Origin: Planctomycetaceae bacterium
GTDB taxonomy: Bacteria; Planctomycetota; Planctomycetia; Pirellulales; Pirellulaceae
Length of the DNA: 5,556 bases
Direction: 5' to 3'
Assembly: GCA_002862265.1 (NCBI GenBank)
Contig: PKCQ01000339.1
Coordinates: 1-5,556, forward strand
Below the pieces are notes generated by a model that saw only the letters and a program-made list of their open reading frames with translations, was not told the origin of the DNA and searched no databases. Shown piece by piece: positions 1 to 4,777 of the stretch; position 1 is the stretch's first letter; every line of letters begins with the position of its first letter. The position numbers and the translations under genes are program-made.

Positions 1-163
1 CAGAAGGCAACCAGTCTTTGACATTGTTTTCCGTTTTCTGCAACGCCATCCTCGCGCCCCGAAAGGCGAAGGGCACGAAGAAAAAAACCAACATCAGAAG
101 CACCAGCGCATTGGGAACTCCCAATGCGGATTTCTTCGAATAGAAACCGTCTTTGGCGCTCAT
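1..163 (-). CDS. RND/MMPL-family exporter, N-terminal fragment (cut by left edge)
   Basis: This is the first 54 residues of a probable inner-membrane exporter of the RND superfamily (MMPL-like), reading leftwards out of the window. The ATG is at 163-161; an in-frame stop lies five codons upstream (178-176), so the start is tightly bounded, with TTG at 166-164 the only alternative. A short polar N-terminus (MSAKDGFYSKKS) is followed by one hydrophobic segment at about residues 18-34 (ALVLLMLVFFFVPFAF), then 'RGARMALQKTENNVKDWLPS'. From family knowledge, a first transmembrane helix followed by a periplasmic 'TENNVKDWLPS' stretch is typical of planctomycete predicted RND exporters. Substrate cannot be told. 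Only a weak AGAAG precedes the start. Rho lies upstream on the same strand, but a 363-bp gap with a terminator-like hairpin makes separate transcription likely. The open frame is certain; the family call rests on a short stretch. Confidence 0.72.
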   Translation of the reverse strand, partial: MSAKDGFYSKKSALGVPNALVLLMLVFFFVPFAFRGARMALQKTENNVKDWLPS

Positions 164-388
164 CAAAAAGTTCTTCTAGCCAATGGAATGATGAAATAAG
201 GCAGAATCCGCGTTGCCGTTCGGAGAGACAAGTCGAAGAGACAAATAGCCCATCCAAACAAAGCTAAGGCTATCGTTTTGCTAGCAGTGGGTAAACCACT
301 ACTCTACGAAGCTCTCCTAGGAATCATTCGTCAACTGGTTGCGGTAACGATTAGTAAAGCTGTGCCGATACCTTTATTCTCGCCACTT

Positions 389-418
389 CTAGCAGCCCGA
401 AAAGCCGCAGGCTGCTAG
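389..418. repeat. REP-like palindrome
   Basis: The arms CTAGCAGCC (389-397) and GGCTGCTAG (410-418) are perfect 9-bp inverted repeats around a 12-nt loop, CGAAAAGCCGCA. The loop and right arm also contain a nested small hairpin, AGCC-GCA-GGCT (403-413), so two foldings compete. There is no T-run on either side, which argues against an intrinsic terminator. An intergenic GC-rich palindrome with imperfect internal symmetry is the usual look of a REP-type element; whether it is repeated in the genome cannot be seen here. Confidence 0.45.
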
Positions 419-469
419 CATTTAAGGAAGTTCTACCACCATCGAGCAGATGATTCGACGAAAGATCTA

Positions 470-498
470 GGCGGTTTGTCCTGTCCAGGGCAAACGCC
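470..498 (-). terminator. Probable terminator downstream of rho
   Basis: Starting 29 nt past the rho stop codon, the leftward transcript can fold GGCG-TTTG-C-CCTG against CAGG-A-CAAA-C-CGCC. This is about 12 base pairs with one mismatch, one bulged base and a very tight loop. It is followed on the same strand by TAGATCTTTCG, a weak T-rich stretch rather than a proper U-tract. Position and orientation fit the end of the rho transcript. The poor U-tract leaves open that it is only a 3'-end stabilising hairpin. Confidence 0.45.
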
Positions 499-526
499 GA
501 GTATCAGGGCTCAAAACCGGTTGCAA

Positions 527-1861
527 CTAGTTCGCCGCTGCAATCAGCTTCACGAACTCTTCATTCGATGAGAAGCGTCCCAGTTGCTTAGTCAACTGCT
601 CCATCGCTTCGACGGGGTGCATGGTGCTCAGTGTGCGTCGCATCATCGTAACAGCGTTTCGCGTTTCGGAGCTTAGCAGTAACTCTTCACGTCGCGTACC
701 TGACTGTTCAATGTCGATGGCAGGCCAAACACGACGGTCCGCCAAGCGACGGTCGAGGACCAATTCCATGTTGCCCGTGCCTTTGAACTCCTGGAATATC
801 AAGTCGTCCATTCGACTTCCAGTTTCGATCAGGGCTGTGCCCACAATAGTGAGTGAGCCACCTTCCTGGAAGGCTCGAGCCGTGGCGAAGAGCTTCTTCG
901 GAATGTCCATCGCTTTGATGTTCACGCCGCCACTCATGACCGGGCCGCTATTGCCAACCCACTTGTTGAAGGCTCTGGCCAAACGGGTGATCGAATCCAT
1001 GAGCAAGAAAACGTCCTTGCCCATTTCGGCCAGACGCTTGCAGCGATCGATGACCAGTTGGCTCAGACGCACGTGACTGTCCACGTCCATATCCAAACTA
1101 CTGGCGATCACTTCACCGTTGACAACGTTCCGACGCATATCTGTGACTTCTTCCGGACGCTCGTCTATTAGTAGAACCATCAAATGCACATCCGGATGAT
1201 TCATCGCAATACCGCGACTGATATGCTGCAGCATGACCGTCTTCCCACTCCGTGGTGGAGCGACGATCAGCGATCTTTGGCCCATTCCGAGGGGAGCCAG
1301 CAAGTCGATGACGCGATTGGTGATCGGTTCAGGTCCAAGCTCCAGGTTTAACCAGTTTTCAGGGTTAATTGGAGTGAGGGCTTTGTCGTCTTCAAAGTTC
1401 TTGACTTCACAGTATTCCTCTGGCTTTACCCCGTCGACATCAAGGATCTCTCGAACTCGAGGGCCTTGCTGACGACGTGCTTGTTGCATCATGGCGGTGA
1501 TTGAGACGCCTTGCCGCAAAGAGAATTTCTCAATCATTGTGCCAGGCACAAAAGGATCAGAGCGTTCTCTCGAGTAGTTATTATCAGCACTGCGAAGGAA
1601 TCCGTATCCGTTAGGGTGCATCTCGAGGATGCCGGTAAATTCCAGCAATGGAATCTCGCCGTTTTCGTCGACTTGCGGTTCTGGATAAGGCTCTTGGTTA
1701 CTTTGTGATCCGGAGTGACGTCGACGTCGTGAACCGCCGCCTCGACGGCCGCCACCACCTCCTCCGCCGCCGCCGCGACCTTGAGAGTAACCGCCTCCAC
1801 CACCAGAGCCCGAACCTGAGCCTCCTCCCGAACGTGACCTAAACCGCTTTTTCTTAGGCAT
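527..1861 (-). CDS. rho: Transcription termination factor Rho with Gly/Arg-rich N-terminal tail
   Basis: Rho is the hexameric RNA-dependent ATPase that loads on nascent RNA and dissociates RNA polymerase. I start it at ATG 1861 (MPKKKRF...), giving 444 aa against 419 in E. coli. The TTG at 1939 would add 26 residues unlike any Rho. Residues 2-10 are basic; about 11-48 are Gly/Ser/Arg-rich with RGG-like runs; about 55-72 are acidic/Pro-rich. The OB-fold RNA-binding domain begins near 75 and carries 'NGYGFLRSADNNY' (84-96), matching the E. coli 'DGFGFLRSADSSY' motif. The ATPase domain has the P-loop APPRSGKT (201-208), DERPEE (233-238), Walker B with Asp289 in 'LLMDSITRLARA', the Q-loop VMSGGVN (308-314), the R-loop EFKGTGN (358-364) and the arginine finger Arg390 in 'SGTRREELL'. 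All catalytic parts are present. The N-terminal helical bundle of E. coli Rho is not recognisable. E. coli P-loop Lys181 is Arg here. Followed by a terminator-like hairpin. Confidence 0.97.
   Translation of the reverse strand: MPKKKRFRSRSGGGSGSGSGGGGGYSQGRGGGGGGGGGRRGGGSRRRRHSGSQSNQEPYPEPQVDENGEIPLLEFTGILEMHPNGYGFLRSADNNYSRERSDPFVPGTMIEKFSLRQGVSITAMMQQARRQQGPRVREILDVDGVKPEEYCEVKNFEDDKALTPINPENWLNLELGPEPITNRVIDLLAPLGMGQRSLIVAPPRSGKTVMLQHISRGIAMNHPDVHLMVLLIDERPEEVTDMRRNVVNGEVIASSLDMDVDSHVRLSQLVIDRCKRLAEMGKDVFLLMDSITRLARAFNKWVGNSGPVMSGGVNIKAMDIPKKLFATARAFQEGGSLTIVGTALIETGSRMDDLIFQEFKGTGNMELVLDRRLADRRVWPAIDIEQSGTRREELLLSSETRNAVTMMRRTLSTMHPVEAMEQLTKQLGRFSSNEEFVKLIAAAN
1730..1828 (-). repeat. Low-complexity GGN-codon tract encoding the Rho Gly/Arg tail
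   Basis: This stretch of rho codes for residues 12-44, nearly all Gly with scattered Ser and Arg, a single Tyr and a single Gln. On the coding strand it is runs of GGN triplets (GGC, GGA, GGT mixed), so the amino-acid pattern is kept while the third base varies. That argues for selection on the protein rather than recent triplet slippage. Such tracts are still prone to length change and to assembly errors. The antisense frames here are open only because of this composition. Confidence 0.85.
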
Positions 1862-1961
1862 GCAGTAAATCCAAGACTTGTTGAGAGTTTTCTCGTCAGA
1901 CCAATAGATTATCAAACTGGTAACCGGGACGCTAAGCAAACAACTCTCGAGATGATACGGA

Positions 1962-1990
1962 GATTGGACATTTGATTCCTCAGTCCAATC
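1962..1990. promoter_or_regulatory. Perfect 8-bp inverted repeat upstream of rho
   Basis: GATTGGAC (1962-1969) and GTCCAATC (1983-1990) are exact reverse complements separated by 13 nt. The half-site centres are 21 bp apart, two helical turns, so a dimeric protein could read both on one DNA face. Alternatively it is a hairpin in a long rho leader transcript, since it lies about 100 nt upstream of the rho ATG. No known operator is recognised. Confidence 0.35.
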
Positions 1991-2122
1991 GAAACACGAA
2001 TTACTCTGTGTCGTAACTTAAGGCAAAACATTAAGCCGAATTAGCAGACAAGAGAGCGAATCGAAAAACCTGTATTGCACCTTTCCTGTGGTGCCAGCTT
2101 CCTTACGAAACGAATTATTGAA

Positions 2123-2224
2123 GACGCTCGATGAGCGTCAGTCCGATGACGCAGCAGGGGCAATTTACGCTGGACATCAATGTCCACTTCGCTCAAGAAC
2201 GGAAGAATCCGTGAATCGAGCGAG
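2123..2224. other. Cluster of predicted hairpins (candidate structured RNA)
   Basis: Four pairings stand close together. GACGCTC-GAT-GAGCGTC (2123-2139) is a perfect 7-bp stem with a 3-nt loop. Its right arm can instead pair as GCGTCA/TGACGC (2135-2140 with 2147-2152). TGGACAT-CA-ATGTCCA (2171-2186) is a perfect 7-bp palindrome. TCGCTC/GAGCGA (2189-2194 with 2218-2223) encloses ACGGA-AGAA-TCCGT (2199-2212), a 5-bp stem with a four-base loop. No known riboswitch or RNA family is recognised, and the strand is not determined. The number of stems in about 100 nt is suggestive, not proof. Confidence 0.3.
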
Positions 2225-2289
2225 ATGGTTGAGATTATTTTGAGTGGGAGTCTTCGGTCGCTTTTTGTTCCAGCAAGTAAGCCGAAATC

Positions 2290-2360
2290 TGGGCAACCCC
2301 AAGTAGAGTCAGTGGCTCTAGCATGTTGAGGAGTGGGGAACCGGGAAGAACCCTCGCCCA
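2290..2360. other. Possible three-way-junction fold
   Basis: An outer stem TGGGC/GCCCA (2290-2294 with 2356-2360) encloses two arms. The first is CCCCA/TGGGG (2297-2301 with 2334-2338), itself enclosing TAGAG/CTCTA (2304-2308 with 2316-2320). The second is a weak GGG-AAGAA-CCC (2343-2353). All pairs were read by eye; no energy was computed. No family is recognised. Confidence 0.25.
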
Positions 2361-2392
2361 AAACCATCAATTGCTACCAATCCAAAGGGGAA

Positions 2393-2413
2393 GCACTCAA
2401 CTGAGTGGAGTGC
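2393..2413. repeat. Inverted repeat with two alternative pairings
   Basis: GCACTC (2393-2398) is complementary to GAGTGC (2408-2413), and CACTC (2394-2398) also pairs with the nearer GAGTG (2403-2407). The two right-hand half-sites are an imperfect tandem (GAGTG-GAGTG). It lies in the gene-free region about 280 bp before the thioredoxin-like gene. It may be a small operator or part of an RNA fold. Confidence 0.25.
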
Positions 2414-2683
2414 CAAATCGTGAATCCTAACAACTGTCTACAAGCATGGTGACAGACCATCACGGCTGGATCGGTCCCTTTACGACGAAAGATATCGCCG
2501 AAGAATCCTACACATCAGTAGTTCAAGAATATCATCTTTAGTTCCTGCTCTGTCAAGTGAATCCAGCCTTTGCAAGCAACTTATTCGTGCATTTTTACAG
2601 ATTCCCGCAATCTTGCTTCGAGCGGTGAAGTTTTCCTAACCGAATTAACCCGAGGAGATCCGTCGCATTTTGCACCAGTCGCT

Positions 2684-2687
2684 AGGA
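2684..2687 (+). promoter_or_regulatory. Shine-Dalgarno-like AGGA deciding the start at 2697
   Basis: AGGA at 2684-2687 ends 9 nt before ATG 2697 and 18 nt before ATG 2706, which favours 2697. A GAGGAG at 2652-2657 lies 12 nt before an in-frame TTG at 2670, a less likely start because it would put extra residues ahead of the basic N-region of the signal peptide. Confidence 0.4.
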
Positions 2688-2696
2688 ATAATTCTG

Positions 2697-4313
2697 ATGC
2701 AAGCCATGAAACGAAATAGAAGCTGCTACCTGTTCCTGTTCGTTTCCATACTGTCCCAGCTGGCGTTAACGCGACGAGCTTTGTCACAACAGCAACTAAC
2801 GCCACAACAGAGCTTGGCGCAACGGCCCGTGGTTCAGAACGGCTCGATTCTGGCAGGATTATCAGGTGGAACAGGTTTGAGCGCGAAGAAGGAGCAGATC
2901 CATTGGGCGCCGAATCTGGCCACGGCACTCAAGGCGGCTCAACAATTCAACGTTCCGGTTATGGTTCATCTTTACGGGGATTACTGTTTGCGCTGCCGGA
3001 TCGTCGAAGAACGTGTGTTGTCAAAGCCAGAGTTGATTCAAACTCTGAACCGTTTCTTTATCTGCGTGAAAATAAATGGAAGTCAGAATCCGCAAATCAT
3101 GCAGCAGTTCGGAGCTCATAACTATCCGACGGAAGTCTTTCTGGCATCAGACGGTAGCACACTCTACCAAGACAATCCGCCAGATAATGTGAAAAGCTAC
3201 GAACAGAGACTTACCAGTGTGGCATTTGCAAACCGCGATCGAAATGCCATGTTGGCGGCCCAAAATCCTGCAGCTAAGGGATTGCTAGCTGCAAGATCGA
3301 AGAAGCAAAATGCAAGTTCGGTCACTTCGGGCCAAGCCGTGGGTAGCCCCGTAAGTCAAGCAAACAGCCGGCTCGCGGCAAACGAATCCACAGTAGGAAA
3401 ATCTACTACAGATACCGGTAATGTAGTATTTTCGGCGGCAGTGTCTTCCATTCAAGCACAAGCCGCAGATCGACCTAATCGAGTTGGGCAATTAGCCCCG
3501 AGCCACGCGCCTGGGAGCGAGCATCAACTCGCTGCTGCCATAGGGCCTATAGGAGGCCAATCAGCTACGGCAAGTTGGAATCAGCCGCAGCCATCGACGA
3601 GCGACGCCCAGCAAGGAAAACGCCAGAAAATCTCCGCGAACACCGTTGTGCATCCAAACGTGTCTTCGGCTTCGTCGATGATGCGCAAAGTTGCAATGAC
3701 TTCCCCGTCTAATCTGCTCGCTCGCACGGGCTCCCGTTTTGGTAGAACAACTGCGGCAGAAGGACCACATACAATTTCCAATCCTTATGCAGGTTCGAAT
3801 GCGAACGTAGCTTCTAAGCCTCGCGGAATACCTGCGATTACTATTTCATCGACTCAGACGGTTATCAATCCGCATTCTGCGATAGAGTCCTCCGAAGCGG
3901 TAGTGGGGCAAACGTCGGTCGCAGCGGAACCGGAAACGCCTGCATTCTTGGATGGCTATTGCCCCGTCGCACTCTCTCAAGAAGGAAAGTGGATTGAGGG
4001 AAGTAGCGAATACCGAGTGAAGCACCGAGGACGAATTTACCGCATCAGTAGTCAGCAAGCGATGACGAGGTTTCTCGCCACTCCGGATGCACTTAGCCCA
4101 GTACTGTCCGGCTACGACCCACTGATCTTGTTGGAAGAGGGGCGATTGGTGGAGGGAAGCACGCAGCACGCACTTTACATGAAAGAAACAGGACTTTGCT
4201 TGCTGTTTTCGAGTGCTGAGACGAAACGTAAGTATTGGAATACTGAAGACGAGTTCCAGCATTATTCGAGAGCACTCGCAGCGTTGGTCGAAAAAACAAA
4301 ACGTTTGAGATAG
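2697..4313 (+). CDS. Exported thioredoxin-fold protein with C-terminal tandem YHS-like domain
   Basis: 538 aa from ATG 2697; ATG 2706 and TTG 2670 are alternative starts. Residues 1-30 look like a signal peptide: basic MQAMKRNR, then a hydrophobic CYLFLFVSIL core, with possible cleavage after ALS (30). A thioredoxin-like domain follows at about 68-180, with the CxxC motif C97-L-R-C100 and the expected 'YPT' cis-proline (P144). Residues about 190-417 are a low-complexity Ser/Ala/Gln/Asn-rich linker, probably disordered. The C-terminus (420-520) is a duplicated YHS-like unit: 'GYCPVAL...SPVLS' at 420-471, then 'GYDPLILLEEG...' from 472. From family knowledge, such thioredoxin plus GYCP/YHS-like proteins are common in planctomycetes and predicted to be extracytoplasmic; the biochemical role is not established. 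Inference: disulfide handling or reduction, with a metal- or ligand-binding tail. It diverges from rho and converges on dciA, with no operon partner in view. Confidence 0.85.
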   Translation: MQAMKRNRSCYLFLFVSILSQLALTRRALSQQQLTPQQSLAQRPVVQNGSILAGLSGGTGLSAKKEQIHWAPNLATALKAAQQFNVPVMVHLYGDYCLRCRIVEERVLSKPELIQTLNRFFICVKINGSQNPQIMQQFGAHNYPTEVFLASDGSTLYQDNPPDNVKSYEQRLTSVAFANRDRNAMLAAQNPAAKGLLAARSKKQNASSVTSGQAVGSPVSQANSRLAANESTVGKSTTDTGNVVFSAAVSSIQAQAADRPNRVGQLAPSHAPGSEHQLAAAIGPIGGQSATASWNQPQPSTSDAQQGKRQKISANTVVHPNVSSASSMMRKVAMTSPSNLLARTGSRFGRTTAAEGPHTISNPYAGSNANVASKPRGIPAITISSTQTVINPHSAIESSEAVVGQTSVAAEPETPAFLDGYCPVALSQEGKWIEGSSEYRVKHRGRIYRISSQQAMTRFLATPDALSPVLSGYDPLILLEEGRLVEGSTQHALYMKETGLCLLFSSAETKRKYWNTEDEFQHYSRALAALVEKTKRLR

Positions 4314-4338
4314 ACCAGGCTTCAATCGTAGCGATCGA

Positions 4339-4701
4339 CTAGTTTGCTTTGGCACGCAGATCTTTGAGCTTCAATTCGGGGACGCGTTTTTTTAGCTCAT
4401 TCAAAATTCGTTTCTTTTCGAAGTTCAATTCTTGGAGCACGGCACTGTTGTCAGCATGTACATAGAGAACGCCCCGCGAGATCTTTCCAGGTCGAGTGAC
4501 TGAGGCAATACGGTCGCCAGCGCACTTCTTCCAGTTTTCGCTCAATGCGTCCGCAAGCTCCGTTTGACCATAGCCGCGTTGGCTCATCAGTCGCCGCATT
4601 ACAGTGCCGATTGTCTTGGCGTTGTAACGCGATGGTTGTTGCTTGATATTACGCAACTCCCATTGCTCTTCTTCGGTCAAGTCTGAATTGGGTCTTGCCA
4701 T
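4339..4701 (-). CDS. dciA: DUF721 / DciA-type replicative helicase loader
   Basis: 120 aa, ATG at 4701-4699. A charged N-terminal 25 residues precede the DUF721 core: 'TIGTVMRRLMSQRGYG' (30-45), Trp57 in 'LSENWKKCAGDRIASVTRP' (the family's W..(V/C)hG..IA..T.P signature), 'GVLYVHADNSAVLQEL' (77-92) and a closing helix, 'KKRILNELKKRVPEL' (96-110). Proteins of this family (DciA) bind the DnaB helicase and are the ancestral bacterial loaders, replacing phage-derived DnaC/DnaI; they act in the cytoplasm at the origin. The length is typical of short, single-domain members. No strong ribosome site is visible; TTAATTAA lies at the start codon. The SGNH hydrolase gene lies 76 nt upstream on the same strand, so co-transcription is possible. 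The stop codon is 25 bp from that of the convergent thioredoxin-like gene. The family call is good; the function is by homology only. Confidence 0.8.
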   Translation of the reverse strand: MARPNSDLTEEEQWELRNIKQQPSRYNAKTIGTVMRRLMSQRGYGQTELADALSENWKKCAGDRIASVTRPGKISRGVLYVHADNSAVLQELNFEKKRILNELKKRVPELKLKDLRAKAN

Positions 4702-4777
4702 TAATTAAAGGCTCTGTTTCGAAAAAGTTTGCGTCCATTGACCGCGATGTTACGGATGCAGTAGATGGATCTGGGGT

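Larger units (their letters stand above)
164..526. other. Intergenic region between rho and the exporter gene
   Basis: I see no convincing gene in these 363 bp. The region holds a terminator-like hairpin just after the rho stop (470-498), a longer palindrome (389-418), and a small hairpin, AGTGG/CCACT, at 286-300 with a 5-nt loop. The 8-mer TGCTAGCA occurs twice, at 279-286 and at 413-420, the second copy overlapping the right arm of the palindrome. The promoter of the leftward exporter gene should lie here, but I find no clear -35/-10 pair. Confidence 0.6.
1862..2696. other. Long divergent intergenic region between rho and the thioredoxin-like gene
   Basis: These 835 bp lie between two genes transcribed away from each other, so they should hold both promoters. 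On the rho side, GATAAT at 1913-1908 (minus strand) could be a -10, but no good -35 is spaced from it. The region contains a perfect 8-bp inverted repeat (1962-1990), a cluster of hairpins (2123-2224), a possible three-way junction (2290-2360) and another inverted repeat (2393-2413). Short open frames exist: minus 2041-2370 (109 codons, TTG or ATG start), plus 2180-2329 (49 codons) and plus 2446-2541 (31 codons). None has a good ribosome site or a recognisable domain, so none is called as a gene. The region could encode a non-coding RNA or be decayed sequence. Confidence 0.55.

Noticed and set aside
621..1076. 151-codon plus-strand frame antisense to rho
   Set aside because: Lies wholly within the strongly conserved rho coding sequence; its sequence is the Arg/Ser-rich shadow expected opposite such a gene.
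1862..1939. N-terminal extension of Rho from TTG 1939
   Set aside because: The added 26 residues resemble no Rho and use a TTG start, whereas ATG 1861 begins a typical basic MPKKKRF N-terminus.
2309..2316. GCCACTG on the minus strand, resembling a cobalamin-riboswitch motif
   Set aside because: The B12 box and the other conserved blocks are absent nearby; a chance match.
2180..2329. 49-codon plus-strand frame (MSTSLKNGRIRESSE...)
   Set aside because: Protein-like in composition, but only a poor GGA lies before the ATG, no family is recognised, and it overlaps both the predicted RNA stems and the opposite-strand frame.
2041..2370. 109-codon minus-strand frame upstream of rho
   Set aside because: No recognisable domain, no ribosome site before its TTG/ATG starts, and it runs through the hairpin cluster. 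Most likely a chance open frame.
3791..3800. GGTTCGAA, resembling a tRNA T-loop (also near 5248)
   Set aside because: Both copies lie inside well-supported coding regions, and no tRNA arms can be built around them.
4325..4335. ATCG-TAG-CGAT mini-hairpin between convergent genes as a terminator
   Set aside because: Only 4 bp and without a T-run on either strand; too weak.
3846..4355. 169-codon minus-strand frame antisense to the thioredoxin-like gene
   Set aside because: Covers the YHS-like tail in antisense and has no domain of its own; a shadow frame.
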